Shown here one piece after another: positions 11,111 to 22,739 of a DNA stretch of 64,000 bases; the first letter of the stretch is position 1; every line of letters begins with the position of its first letter. A model generated the notes under the pieces. The model ran no database searches and was not told the origin of the DNA. It worked only from the letters and a program-made list of their open reading frames with translations. Location of the stretch: positions 1 to 64,000 of the forward strand of contig JACCGJ010001453.1 of NCBI GenBank assembly GCA_013407085.1, read 5' to 3'. The position numbers and the translations under genes are program-made. Source of the stretch: Atriophallophorus winterbourni (Eukaryota > Platyhelminthes > Trematoda > Plagiorchiida > Microphallidae).

Positions 11111-12076
11111 ATGTATCGTTCGGAAAGATCAAAGCTAATTCAGGGCATCTTAGCTTCCCTGGGAGTCATCGCGTTTGCACTTAATTGCATTCTACTGGGC
11201 ATAATTACCACCAACCGACCGGGATCACGTTTGAGCAACATACTTCTCATTTTCCAATGCATAGTGGATGCTTACAGTGGGATAATTATTTTCTTCTATG
11301 AATTATTTCCTGATGACACGATTGACGTTGCTCCACATTCAGTTTGGTTCTATTGTTATTTATGGTACAATGAAAATTTATTTTGGCCGCCGGTCATTCT
11401 GGTACCGTGCATAGTTGTGGCATTGTCGTTCGATCGACTCGTTGCGGTGTATTGCCCGGTGATCTATCGTTTACGACAAAACCTGTTGCTGAAAATCATT
11501 TTTGGATACAGTTTGACGATATTCGTGGTCATTTATACACCAAACTTCATTCACCGTGGCTACGTCAACGGAACATGCAGAATGGATTTGCATTTGAAAA
11601 CTCCGGTAGTATCTGTAATAATTCATATACAAACTTTTGTCTGGATTTTATTCGGCTATTTGTTTCCTGCGTCGTTTGCAATCGCATCATACGTGGCTAT
11701 CTGGTATCGATTAAGCAAGCAACGCACTATTAACAACACAGTGTGTTTACAGGGAAAGGAATTGAAACGTTTGAGAAACCTGTTGTTGATTGTGATAGCA
11801 TCCAATTTGTTATTCGTCATCTCGTATGGATACGATTCAATCTATTACATACTCGATTTGATCAACGTTGTGACGTACGTGAATGGAAGTGTGGCACAAC
11901 AAGTTGGTTTAGTCTTGATTGTGAGCTGTGCCACCCTGCGACCTTGTTTGATATGCGCGTTCTTTAAAAATTATCGCAAACTCATCACACGCATTTTAAT
12001 GGATTGGATGCATTTGATTGCTTCCCGGAGCAAGATGTTCTGCTGCAAAAATGAGAATAAGACAAACTTTAAATGA
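11111..12076 (+). CDS. Rhodopsin-like orphan GPCR, flatworm-type, intronless (gene 1)
   Basis: A 321-residue seven-transmembrane receptor predicted for the plasma membrane. The first ATG is 11111; the frame is open further upstream, but only with non-ATG codons. Seven hydrophobic segments fall roughly at residues 9-33, 43-65, 78-114, 124-145, 167-198, 220-250 and 264-285. Family landmarks are N25 (TM1), D53 (TM2), C82 at the top of TM3 with C156 in the second extracellular loop (expected disulfide), D108-R109-L110 in place of DRY, and P186 in TM5. TM6 lacks CWxP and TM7 has RPC (277-279) where NPxxY is expected. C311-C312 in the tail could be palmitoylated. A sequon lies at N154. The ligand is unknown. 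The pattern fits the flatworm-specific rhodopsin orphan group (PROF-like) as I recall it; the subgroup name is an inference. Confidence 0.9.
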   Translation: MYRSERSKLIQGILASLGVIAFALNCILLGIITTNRPGSRLSNILLIFQCIVDAYSGIIIFFYELFPDDTIDVAPHSVWFYCYLWYNENLFWPPVILVPCIVVALSFDRLVAVYCPVIYRLRQNLLLKIIFGYSLTIFVVIYTPNFIHRGYVNGTCRMDLHLKTPVVSVIIHIQTFVWILFGYLFPASFAIASYVAIWYRLSKQRTINNTVCLQGKELKRLRNLLLIVIASNLLFVISYGYDSIYYILDLINVVTYVNGSVAQQVGLVLIVSCATLRPCLICAFFKNYRKLITRILMDWMHLIASRSKMFCCKNENKTNFK

Positions 12077-12079
12077 TTG

Positions 12080-12640
12080 TCAAAATTTTTTAAAGAGATT
12101 GTTTGGGACATGCTGGAATTTTTAATCGAGACTTCGTTGTGTATTGTGGCATTTTCATCTTTTGCGATTATCTGACTTGTAAAAAAGTTCTGAAATACAG
12201 TGGGTTTTGTAAAAACATGAATCTCATGGATATGATGTCGAAAGCAATGCCTATAATGGCTTTTATTTTGTGGGAAATGTAATTGAACCTAGCGAATCAG
12301 TACAACCTCGAAAGAGCGACTGATTCCAAACCAAATTTGCTGTGATGATTCCCGTAGTGCACGAAAAACAGTCAACATTTTTTAACTTAAAACTAACTTA
12401 AAACGAATGAATGCTTACACCTTCATACAACAGCTAGAAATGAGGTCCAGCAGATTGCTAGGCGAGGTGAAAATGACTATTTGTCTTGAATTAGCCCGGA
12501 CTGTCGGTTCCGGTAACGTTCTTGGCATGACAATTGGACAGAAGTCAGCAGATGGAGCACTTCTTCTATCTTCTGTATAAATATTCAATGATTTGTGGTT
12601 AAAAAGCGGAAACCTCAAAGCACTACAGGACTATGGTATC
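12080..12640. other. GPCR gene 1 downstream region, nothing recognised
   Basis: No repeat or gene was recognised. A 67-codon minus-strand frame at 12415-12618 lies just downstream of a minus-strand CR1 fragment but could not be aligned to its usual C-terminus. No consensus AATAAA was found close to the GPCR stop. Confidence 0.4.
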
Positions 12641-13010
12641 AATGAAAATGCTAAAAAAACAGTTTTTTTATAAAGTCACATAGATCCGGAGATCGCAATT
12701 TTTCAGCGTACGGAACATAACGAAGACCCATCACTAACTTCGTCGCTCTATGATAAATTCTATCGAAGAGGGCAATATTCTTTCACTGCGAGGTAGCTCA
12801 GACGTCTAAAGCATTCTCCATCTTCGGGCATAGGCAGATGTTCATTATTCTTGGTAACGTTACTAGTGAGAATCTTCTAAATATTCTTTCAAAGAAACCT
12901 AAGAATCTGCCGTCAAGTCGATATACGTTTTGGCAGTTTAATAATGCACTGCGAATATTTCCAATATTCCATACTCCAATGTTTTTTCCACAAAGCTTCA
13001 TGTCACGCTT
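12640..13010 (-). pseudogene. CR1-like LINE fragment (C-terminal ORF2)
   Basis: On the minus strand the blocks RIFRRFSLVTLPRIMN, then NIALFDRIYHRATKLVMGLRYVP, closely match RIFGGFSLVTLPRIMN and KLVMGLRNVPYTERLR of the copy at 26160-26350. The frame has stops and the fragment is truncated at both ends. Confidence 0.75.
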
Positions 13011-13600
13011 TCAGCTACCTTTCTAAATTTCAAAGAAATATGCATTCATAGGTAAACCATCTTGTTTTTGTGTTATATGATATTTCGTTCGCAGCTACCG
13101 AAGCTGACACAGTGTCTAAATCCTTTTGCAGTTACTCAAAATCTGCACCAGGACTGATCTTCGCCCAGATGTTTTCATGTTTGATGTTATGAGTGGGGCA
13201 AATCGTTTAGTTTAAGGAATAGTAATACTACTACATGATCTCGAAACTGTTGAGCGTTTATCAACAACGTTAATAATTATTCAATGTTCACATTGGTTTG
13301 ACTACGTTATCAAGGAGAGGCTATGTAAAATGCATAGACATATATGCTGCTCTCCAGGACTGTTCAAATTCATCGTGTCTCCGGTCCGGTATGAATGGTT
13401 TGGTCCATTTTGACGGTTGCATTTCAAAAGATTTGGAATCTTCCAAGCAACAAGCTGTTCGACATTTATTTTGATCTGCAGCTAAAGCAATAATTTAGGA
13501 CGAGAGCAGAAGGTATTTAATCGCGCAGATGATTTGCAAACAACATTTTCAAGCTGAACTGTTTGTGAGCCCAAACCTAAGGTTGGGACTTGCTAATCCA
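13011..13600. other. Intergenic, nothing recognised
   Basis: No coding, RNA or repeat signal was identified. Confidence 0.4.
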
Positions 13601-14250
13601 TGATCTGCGTTTTGCTGACGTGCAAACATCGTCCCTTACTTTCAAGAGCACCTCTAGACGCCAATGAACTGCTTTCCATCGGCTTGTAAAGACAATGGGC
13701 TGGAAGTCTGTCTGAGCAAACCCAAGTCCTTGATCGATGGACTGTATCGCTTCGCATCCTCATCGTTAAAAGCTGTCTACTTAAGCCAGTACATCATTTC
13801 TCAAATCTTAGTTCGTCTATTGCGGATAACATTTTGTTAAACACCGAGGTTGACAGGCGGATTTGCAAAGCAAATACCATATTGTTTCGATCAAACTCGT
13901 AATTTTCGGGCAACTGCAAGCTGGTCGTGATGCCAAAATTGACCGTATACACCATGTGTGTTCCAAATGTTTTACCCTGTCAGCTAAACCTAGACAATAT
14001 TTGCGAGACACGAAAGATAGCTGAATGGTTTTAATTTAAGTGCGTCAGTCGCAGGTTGAAACAATTGTAGATGGGTGAAGTAACAAAAGCAGAAGTGCTC
14101 TTTAAAACTGACCTACAGATCTTATTCGTGTGTACAGAATGAAAACTGGTCACATTCTAGGATGAGTTGAATTCAAAAAGATGAACTTTGGGTAGGCCAG
14201 ACTCGCAATAAAAAACGTAGAAGATTTATTTCAAATAATCTAAATTTCAT
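13600..14250 (+). pseudogene. Decayed RTE-like LINE fragment, zinc-finger-tailed family
   Basis: Blocks such as VHHFSNLSSSIADNILLNTE and KLTVYTMCV correspond to VHHFTYLGSTIEDSLSLDTE and KMTVYSVCV in the fragment at 31080-31270. A weaker match follows to the VYRMENG and GRPH region. Stops and frameshifts are frequent. It is followed tail-to-tail by a minus-strand copy of the same family starting at about 14284. Confidence 0.65.
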
Positions 14251-14283
14251 GTTAATATCTAACGCAAAGAATGAAGAAACACG

Positions 14284-17200
14284 GTTGTTGTTAGCCTCCT
14301 TCAGTCGATGCCGACCATGGATGTACATCACAATCGCATGATGCATTCTCCACAGCTTTTAGAATGACTAAACTGTCCGATTCGGGAGGAACAATCTCTC
14401 CAGCAGCACTCGCAGCGATAGACAATACTCGGTCGATCGTCGTCATATGCACACCGGTGGCGTGATCTGCGTTCAGCAGCCAAAAGCTGTATTTGCTCCT
14501 CCCCAGCTTGCAGCCGACGCTTGACACAATGTCTTCAGTGTGAGCGGTCAAGAGCAAGCTCTTGTCAACTCGCAAGGTCAATGCCAAGCGCTTTTATATC
14601 TATTATGCAAACGTTTAACTAACGCAAGTGCGGTCTGAACAATGGTCAAATTCCTAATTACGACTCACAATAGAATCGATCTTTCCTAATACAATCATTA
14701 TCCACCCTTAGACGTGGCCAAGCCACCGCAGGCTGCGGTATAGTAGTAGGGTGAACTTGCTCTGTAGATCTGCTTTTTGAAGCACTTCAGCAATAGTCAC
14801 TTTGTCCATCCACGATATGTTTAAGATACGATGGACGCTTCGTAGATGGAAAGAATTCAGCTTCCGTTCGTGTTCGTGCGTTGGTGGTCCAGGTTTCACT
14901 GTTGTACAGTAAAACAATTAGTACGCACGCGTTGTACACCATCATCTTTGAGTTTGCAGTCAACTTACGGTTAGCCCAAACACGAGAGTTCAATCGAGAC
15001 AAAATGACAGCTGCTCTACCAATCCGCTTATCAATATCTGCGTCTAGCGAGATGTTATCCGCAATGGTTGAACCAAGATATGTGAAATGCTCTACTGGTT
15101 CAAGCTGACAGTTTCCATCAGTGATGATTGAAGGCGATACAGTCCCTTGACCAAGGACTTTGGTCTTGCTCATGCTGATTGTTAGCCCAAAGTATTTCAA
15201 TGCCGACGAAAAACAGTCCATTAGCGACTTGTTGTGTTCTTGGGAGTGAGAAATAATGGCTGCCTTGTCGGCAAACAACAAGTCACGGAGTATCACATTT
15301 CGTGCCTTGGTTTGTGCTCTCAACCGGCTTATGTTGAAAAGCTTGCCATCACTTCGCTTGCGTAGGTAAATACCTTCTGTCCTCGTTCTGAAAGCGTGCT
15401 TCAGAAGCAGAGCAATGAAAATTCCGAACAGCGTGGGAACAAGAACACGCCCTTGTTTGACGCCTCGGTGAATTTCAAAGGTTTCTAAGCTGAAACCGTT
15501 AAATGGACTGAGCCCCTCACACCTGAGTGGAACGAAATAACTAGATTGAGAAGTCTTGAGGAGCAGCCTATCAGATCAAGCATTTGGATAAAACCCTCCC
15601 AGCTGACGTATTCGAATGCCTTCGTTAAATCAATAAAAACAGTGTATAATGACATTTGCTGTTCCCGACTCTATTCTTGAAGTTGTTTCATGGAGAAGAT
15701 CATGTCAACGGTTGATCTTCCACTGCGGAAGCCACATTGAGATTTGGAGTAAATTCTATCAGTTAAAACTTGTAGCCGGATCTGTAAGATATTAGCAAAC
15801 AATTTGCTTACAACATTCAGAAGGGAGATTCCTATGTAATTTTTGCAGTCGCCTCTATCACCTTTATTTTTAGTGTGATGATCTGTGAGTATCGCATCTC
15901 TTGTGGGACACACTTCTTCTGCCAGAACTGAAGAAGCTAATGGTGATGAAGTCGTAATTATGCTGCTCTACAGCAGCCGGGGCCTTTCCATTTGCTAAGC
16001 GGTTGATGGCCCTATTGAGCTCATCAAGAGTAGTGGGAGTATGTAGATATTCGATGGTCGGAAAACGCTCGACATTTTCAAGTACATGTGGTAAAACCGT
16101 ACTCTCCCTAGAGAAGAGAGAGAAGAAGTGCTCTACCCATCTTTCCATCTGCTGAGTTTTTACGATCGGGTTATCAGAAACAGACTTAATGGAAGCCGTT
16201 TTATGTTCATTTGGACAAATGGCTTTCTTGATCCCATCATACATACCGTGAAAATTTCCAGTATCCGCTGCTTTTCAGAAACTGCGTCTAATTTCAGTCA
16301 AATAGTCATTGGCACATCGTCCCGCAGTCTGTTGGAACATATTTCTAGCATACCTTTGAACCTCAAGAATGTTAACCATTTCTCATCCAACATTATAGTC
16401 ATCTCAGAAGTTTTTGCATCGAACCAGTCTTGTTAAACTCGGTTGTGAAGGCTTTTGGAAATCGCGCAGCTAGATTAGGTTCACACATGCGAGTGACGTC
16501 TATTCTTGGCTTAGTAGAGAATTTGGTGCTGTGAAATTTCGTGTGGGAAGCTTCAGTTTTGCACAGACCAGTGAATGATCAGTGTTGCAGCCTGCGCTTT
16601 GATATGATTTGGTGAGGATTACGCTTCCTATATTAGTGTGCCTAGTAAGAATAAGATCAAGCTGATGCCAATGCTTAGAGCGAGGATGTTTCCAAGAGAC
16701 TTCATGCTGTGGTTTTGTTTAAAAAAAAGTGTTACTGACACGAAGACTGAATTGTGTGCACAGATCTAAACGGCGTTGTCCATTTTCATTGGGTTTATGT
16801 ACGCCGAACATTCCGAGACAGTTTTGTCAGGACTTGTAATCTGCACCAACTCTGGCATTGAAATCACCCGATGCCACTACACAGTTACTTGTGGCAAGTT
16901 TTTGAGGACTGTTGTAATGTTATGATAAAAAGCGTCTTTTTCAGCAGGCGCCGTAGAACGCGTCGGTGAATAAACGTTAACCAACGTAATGCTCCCAGTA
17001 ATGCACTTCAGATTGAGAGTCCAAATCTGTTTGCTTACACTGCTGTTCGGTTTTGCTGCTTTTAGTAGGTCGTTTCGCACGGCAAACTCAATTCCATGCA
17101 GTCAAGGCTCATCAGAACCCCTTATTTTCCAAAAATTGTGTATTATCTATCTGTAAGTATACCAGTGTCTGGTAATCCCTTCTCTTGCCTTTTAAATCTC

Positions 17201-17340
17201 TTGTCAATCACAGTGGATTTTCTCTCGCCTCTGATATTCAAGACGTCGTCACAAAATCCTGGAAGCATGGACCAAACGTTCCAAGCTTCCAGTTTCAAAG
17301 TAGACCTTTGTTGTTTAGTAATTCGTTTCGCTGGTGCGGA
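14284..17340 (-). pseudogene. Long RTE-like LINE copy, zinc-finger-tailed family (inactive)
   Basis: In minus-strand order it holds an endonuclease start (a SWNVWSMLPGF-like block near 17290), FAVRNDLL (about 17080), VNVYSPT, GDFNARVGAD (about 16860), RT blocks NKGDRGDCKNYIGISLLNVVSKL (15780-15870), QCGFRSGRSTVDMIFSMKQL (about 15700), LTKAFEYV, RGVKQGRVLVPTLF and LLFADKAAIISHS (about 15260). The C-terminal part has HFTYLGSTI, KMMVYNACV and LRWLGHV. The 3' terminus (14284-14590) matches segments elsewhere that encode a C2H2/C2HC-like finger. FADD has become FADK, removing one catalytic aspartate, and frameshifts are common, so it is dead although it covers most of the ORF. Confidence 0.8.
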
Positions 17341-18165
17341 AAAATACAGTCTGCTCGTCGATTGATTCCTAATCCCAAAGAGGATAACAGACCGTTGCGA
17401 GACGGCACCTTATTGACTGGGGGCTGTCTAGCATGAGGCGGGTGTTATCCAATCAATGAGACGTGAAAATCTCACCCACCTTCGGAAGCATCTTCAGGCG
17501 CTGAGCTCTACAACAGTCGAGCCATAGCTTTTAACCGGTATCTGCTGCTTCCCGTGTTATTATCCGTATAAGCAAAATGGAGTGTCCTCTACATTGGTGC
17601 GTTATGATGTACGCCATGGCAGTTCAATATGGAGAACTAGCTTTTGCCCATGCAGCAAGTGCTCCGTCTCCACTTTACCACCGGAACCAAATTAACAGCT
17701 GGGCTAATACGTTTGGACAACGATGCCGTCGCAGGAGTTGGCAGGACGAAGTTGAATAAAACTTCAGACTTCCTAACGGGACTCCGGCTCCGGATTTTCT
17801 GAATGTTGACTCCCTAAGTCTTTTCCAAGACTGGATGTAGCCACAAGGCAACGGAAGTTTGATATAATGATTTTTATTTCCCTAGGTGGACCACCTTCAT
17901 GGATTCAAGAGCTCCACGTGCCGGAAGCAGGCTGGTTTTGAGGCGCCAGTCAGCCTCTTTCGCCCTTTCTCTTGTCATTAGAAGCTGTTCCGCCGGGTCA
18001 CACAGGACCACGCTTGCAGGCCAAGGGCTGGACTTGGTTGTCAGAGGATATATGAGGCGCGTGCCATTGAAGCATTTATGGAATTGGGAGCTTATCCCGC
18101 AAACCGCCCCGGCCGTGACAACCTTGGTACCAGAAACACGGTAAACGATTAAAAAATATCAAAAA
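17341..18165 (-). other. Possible 5' leader of the minus-strand RTE-like LINE
   Basis: This stretch is contiguous with the endonuclease start of the minus-strand element and has higher GC than its surroundings. It has no long open frame. It is assigned as leader by position only. The next segment is a plus-strand fragment of the same LINE family. Confidence 0.35.
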
Positions 18166-18169
18166 GATG

Positions 18170-18565
18170 AGTTACGATGATGAGGTTGGTAAAAGAGTTC
18201 TGAAACGTTTTGACGTTGATCATAATCTTGTCCATTTATATCAGAGATACTGTGTGAAGCGTCATCTACAAGAATGAATTAATTAATTAATGAATTAATG
18301 AATTAATGAATTAATGAAAGCATAAGCCTATTCCAGGCAAAGTGCCGTACAGTAGTTGACTACACGTGGGTGTAGAAGATCAGATACCGCACTCGTCTGG
18401 TGAAAGCAGATCACACCGCAGCGTGAAAATGCGCTTATCTACCGAGTATGGCGTATGGCTCTGAGCACTTTGGGAGAGATTTTTTCTATCGATTCGGGAT
18501 GTTTGGCCATTTGAAACAATGTGAAGCATGAGATCTTGAAATCACTAGTTAGATTTTCATTAGAG
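18170..18565 (+). pseudogene. RTE-like LINE 3' fragment split by a microsatellite and a Rep-A piece
   Basis: The translation YQRYCVKRHLQE corresponds to WRPYVKRRLKAG at about 31620. ADHTAA and LREIF-like blocks correspond to the zinc-finger end at 31690-31770. The two halves are separated by an (AATTAATG)n tract at 18275-18317 and a partial minus-strand Rep-A copy at about 18320-18370. Confidence 0.55.
18275..18317. repeat. (AATTAATG)n tandem repeat
   Basis: About five imperfect units of AATTAATG/AATTAATT, immediately before the partial Rep-A copy. Confidence 0.85.
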
Positions 18566-18569
18566 CAGT

Positions 18570-20490
18570 CCGTAATGAGTCCTATTGGTATAGAATGACG
18601 AAATGAAACCCAACAAGCTGCTCATCTTCAATAATACTGAAGTTAAACAAACAGAGTGTATGATCAAGGTCTGTTATGATCCAACATTGCTCAATATAAG
18701 TATTTCGGAAACTGATACGCTTAGTGGTACAGCATTTCATTCATGTTCGAGCAATGATTATCACCCGTGAAGACTTTCGAAACTCACTGAACTAATAAAT
18801 CTGTTGTTATTCAAAAAGAGAGAATATTTTATACAGCCCCTAATTGTTTACATGTGTAAGGGAAGTGTACTTTACAGCATCGACACAGCTGGCACAATAT
18901 CTCGTACTCCATATTGCATCACACGTTAAATAAAATTCCTTCTGCGGTCAATTTTTGTTGGAGCGTAGTATTTCACATCATCGTCAACTTCTCCAACCTC
19001 TGCATTCGGGAATTGTATATGAGACATAATGTGTTATGAATTAGTTTATCTATATACTCAAAATACATTATCGGAGCGTGTCGAGTACTAATTCAAATAA
19101 AGAGATCAATTGCCCATCATTTTGTCAACATTTTATCACGATAATCTGTAACAAAACATTTATTTGGTATAATTAACTTTTCAAAAAATCGCCATCAAAC
19201 TGTCGAAAAGCTAATGATCGTCTTCCCTTCATAATGCGGCTCCAAGACAATTGTTAAAACTAAACAATTTCGGAAATTTGGAACTCCGTTAATTTTCTCA
19301 CTGCTATTATCATTTAGTGGAAAATCAACATAGTGTATTACCAAAATGATCCATCAATATTTCACATATTCTTTAACATATAATCCAAGCTTTTTGAAAT
19401 ATGAAAATAAAAAACGCAATAATATTTTCGAGATCGTCAAGTATAATCATATTATCCTTAAAGGTAGAAGAAGAATAAATAAATAAGGCTCCAACTGGAA
19501 ACTAAACTGGTTTTTAAAGTTTAGGATTCCGCTTTTGCTAATTGAAAGTAAGAAAATCGTGTGTTTTAAACCTTCTCCGTTTTATATTGGAGCGATACAT
19601 TCTTTTGGTGTCTATTCTACTAGGTGACAATAAGTAGTAGGTCCAACTAAAAAGTAAATAATTTTAATAACAGCTGACAAAAAGATCGCACACACATTTG
19701 AAGAACGGTACTCTTTTGGCCGGCAAAGCAAATAGCTGTGAATAATAGACACGTTGTTTTTACTGCATGATCGGAATTCATATTGACACAATTTGGTGTG
19801 AACTACGAGATTTACGAGATTTGAATCTGTGGAAAGAAACCAATCGCATTCCAAACCAAATTGCCTTTGGTATTTCTATTCCTCCCGCCTCTGTTAATAT
19901 ATATATATATATATCCATTCTGTGATTATCTGAAGCTGATTGCCTGTACAATCATGATTATTGTATCGAGATTCTGATGTCAAATTTAACGAAGGTTTCA
20001 GTCGACATTATTTAACCAAAAGTCACGAGCAATTACTTTAAAGCTGATGAACGGACAGGATGAATATAACGGCGTTTGCTGCATTTACCCAAGTCTATCC
20101 CTTAGAGCAAAACAATACAATAATTGAAATGTACTTAGTTGTTTCACAATAAACGGAATTGGATTGATGTACCAACCAACTGAATTGAGTCCCAAACCAA
20201 GGCGTATTTTACGAACCTATGATTAACATCTTCGATTAATGGTTAGGAAAAGGACGTATTCACTAAAATTTCTGAGAACCTGAAACCAAAGTTTGGTGTC
20301 CGCAATAGATGAATGAAAACAGAAAGGAAAATTTTTTGAGTATGTTTACATGAATGTGACCAATAACAAACATTAATTGTAGCAATAATTTTTGAGTACT
20401 TTTAGTTAGTTAATCCATATCAGAACACAGAAAAGCTGGGACAAATAACTAATTTAATGAATCCAAGCTTTTATTTGTGACATCCAACGT
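18570..20490. other. AT-rich intergenic stretch, no gene recognised
   Basis: No domain-bearing frame or known repeat was seen. It contains a short (AT)9 tract at 19897-19914. Confidence 0.45.
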
Positions 20491-20493
20491 TAA

Positions 20494-20621
20494 GTAAAGT
20501 TTCCATTTTCTTTCTCATATCTGTGTAGGCTTGGGCAACCTGACAGTATCTTGACCCAAGCGCAGTCTATGACTGTGCGGTACTTTGTCCGGATCAGGCT
20601 TCTGCTTTCATAGGTAAAGTT
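20494..20621 (+). mobile_element. Rep-A copy with 8-bp TSD
   Basis: A 112-bp unit (20502-20613) flanked by GTAAAGTT at 20494-20501 and 20614-20621. The body shares TGGGCAACCTGACAGTATCT, GACTGTGCGG and GGATCAGGCTT with the copies at 37095, 42400 and 53083. The duplication shows that it transposed as a unit. No terminal inverted repeat, RNA polymerase III box B or open frame was found, so its class is undetermined. Confidence 0.8.
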
Positions 20622-20639
20622 ATAAATGAGAAAAACAGT

Positions 20640-21200
20640 TTAAAAGCAACTGATATAATCAAGTTTTCTAATGTACGTGGTCATTTTGAAATGATTATAT
20701 TTATTGTGATACGTCGGTGACGTAGTTACAACTAATGCGTAGAAAATAACTGATCGTGAACGCCGCATTTTTAAGACAGCTATGACGTTGACTATTCTCT
20801 GCGAAATGAGTGACGAAAACACGGGAGCTAAATTCGCTATCGTGATAAGTTTCAACGAAGCCGAGGTCGCGCAGTGAATAAATATTCGATAAGCCGTCGA
20901 AACGTAACGTCCAGGCTCAAATCTCTCCAAGATTGCGCAATTTCAAAAATGCGCTCAACACTATTCTTCAGTTGTTGAACGAGTAGTCGGATATATGCCA
21001 GATGTACTGTCTTTTGCCAATAAAACCGGAGGTAATTTACCGAAACTACAGACCACAGGACCATAATAAAAAGTGAAAACTACGCTTTAAACCCCATACA
21101 TGTATTGTCACAGAAAGTAATGTTTGTAGTCATTTCAAAATCCATCAGATTTAACAACACGATCAATTTAAAGTGCATTCATGGTTTGGTTTTAGTCTGG
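20640..21200. other. Downstream of GPCR gene 2, nothing recognised
   Basis: Two overlapping minus-strand frames of 96 and 70 codons show no recognisable domain. Confidence 0.35.
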
Positions 21201-21201
21201 A

Positions 21202-22140
21202 TCAATTTTTCATAGCGTCCCTTTTCCGCGAAGAAAAAACTTGTAAACATTTTCCATATAAATTCAACAACTGCGTTCGCACAAATTGCAGGCATTGTTT
21301 CGATAGGGTGCAGATTATCCAAGGCCGAAAAGCTGCGCCAATCACAAATAAGAGGATACCGAGCCTTCTAGTAACATCATCAATACGATACGAAGTCTGT
21401 TCGAATAAGGCGAGCAAGCGATAGATTGAATCGTATGCATACGTGCATAAGAAAAGCAGGTTAGAAAACATTGTAATCCAAATGACTTGCTTCACGCGGT
21501 CAGAATCCTCGGATATGGTTTGCTGAATGTTAAATCGTCCGTGTAATCTGAACCACAAGATTACATAAGATGTGATAGTAAATAATGATGGCAGAGCATT
21601 ACCAAACACTATCCAATAGATTGCGTGAATTCTCGCGAAAATTCTCACCGTTGGATTAGATGGTATCAATCTGGAAACACAACTCCCGTTGTTGTTATAA
21701 GAGATATATAAAAACATGGGCATGTGAACGGACAATAGCATTATGCAAATGTACACGAAACAAAGTCCAGTGATAAGATGTTGATGAATGCGGTAAAACA
21801 CTGGCTGAAACACTGCCAATAGTCGATCCACAGTGATGCATACTACCAAGCAAATGGACATCGTTTGGCCGGGATCTATCAAGTTCCCATTTAGCCAAAA
21901 GTAGCAAATGAACCAAGCTGTTTCACTTGAGACGAGCAAACCAACTGACGGAAATATTTGGTAGAGAAAGATTATCAAGCCATTATACATATCGGTAAAA
22001 CATTGCATGATCCACAAGTTCATTGTGACTTTTGAACCAGGTTTTACATGGGTGAGAATAATCAAAAGAAATATGTTAAAAACTGCGGCCAAAACACCGA
22101 ATGAGCCTACAAAAATAGTTAATGCGGTGTTGATGGACAT
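21202..22140 (-). CDS. Rhodopsin-like orphan GPCR, flatworm-type, intronless (gene 2)
   Basis: A 312-residue single-exon receptor with seven hydrophobic segments. Landmarks are N22 in TM1, D50 in TM2, C79 before TM3 with C154 in the second extracellular loop, D105-R106-L107 in place of DRY, and P184 in TM5. TM6 reads CTYAYDSIY without CWxP. R272-P273 replaces the NPxxY region. D50, C79 and DRL fall at exactly the same residue numbers as in the gene at 34839, and the AYDSxY block after TM6 is shared by all three genes, so they are paralogs. The ATG at 22140 is preceded by a TATA box 41 bases upstream, which supports this start. Ligand and G-protein partner cannot be told from the sequence. Confidence 0.92.
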   Translation of the reverse strand: MSINTALTIFVGSFGVLAAVFNIFLLIILTHVKPGSKVTMNLWIMQCFTDMYNGLIIFLYQIFPSVGLLVSSETAWFICYFWLNGNLIDPGQTMSICLVVCITVDRLLAVFQPVFYRIHQHLITGLCFVYICIMLLSVHMPMFLYISYNNNGSCVSRLIPSNPTVRIFARIHAIYWIVFGNALPSLFTITSYVILWFRLHGRFNIQQTISEDSDRVKQVIWITMFSNLLFLCTYAYDSIYRLLALFEQTSYRIDDVTRRLGILLFVIGAAFRPWIICTLSKQCLQFVRTQLLNLYGKCLQVFSSRKRDAMKN

Positions 22141-22179
22141 GTGAATAGTTCAAATGAGATATGTCTGCATCCCGCCTCA

Positions 22180-22214
22180 GTTTATATACCCGACGGATAT
22201 CTATTTGACCAATC
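22180..22214 (-). promoter_or_regulatory. Core promoter of GPCR gene 2 (ATTGG box and TATA box)
   Basis: Read on the gene strand, GATTGGTC (22207-22214) is followed 20 nt later by TATATAAAC (22180-22188), about 40 bases before the ATG. This is the best-formed member of the promoter pair shared by the three GPCR genes. Confidence 0.6.
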
Positions 22215-22733
22215 GTATGCCGCAAAACAGAATGTTTCGACTGCGCCTATTATCTACCGTTTTGCCATCAGCACTACTCAAAGCTAAAGCCCCGAAATGC
22301 TTGAATCTATCATGGTTTTCCGGACAGTGAATATTTGCTTATTCAAACCATGAGTTTCAAGAAAAAATGCGTATTCAGAAATTTACTAATCATTAGGCCA
22401 TACGTCAAGTTATTTTTCGGAGGCAATTTTTCAACAAATCTAAATTGGTTAGCAACCGAAGAACAACATTAAATGTCCAATTAGTAAACTTGATTTGATT
22501 GGTGCATCTAGTAAAGTTGGTCAATTTCCGAAATATTTTTTATTAAAACATTTTTTACGGTTTTACGTGATTTGTCAATCGCCATTAATGCAGAAATAGA
22601 AATACGGTAGAATCAAGAATCAAGATTTTATGGTGGTAAAAGCAATCGCTTTACATGTACCATTGAATGACAGCTCTAAAATACAGAGGATTCAATCAAA
22701 GTCGGTTAAGTTGTTTGGTTTGTTTGGGTTTAT
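22215..22733. other. Upstream flank of GPCR gene 2, nothing else recognised
   Basis: AT-rich. It contains another TTGATTGGTG on the plus strand near 22496, resembling the box before the gene at 11111. Confidence 0.4.
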
Positions 22734-22739
22734 TTGGAA

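Noticed and set aside
12788..12830. tRNA-like box A (GAGGTAGCTCAGACG)
   Set aside because: No box B or cloverleaf follows, and on the other strand the bases code for a CR1 ORF2 block shared with 26160-26350.
18275..18317. CRISPR-like or other regular array
   Set aside because: Units are 8 bp and contiguous with no spacers; it is a simple tandem repeat.
20502..20613. Hammerhead or tRNA-derived SINE reading of Rep-A
   Set aside because: No CTGANGA plus GAAA pair in either orientation and no convincing box A and box B.
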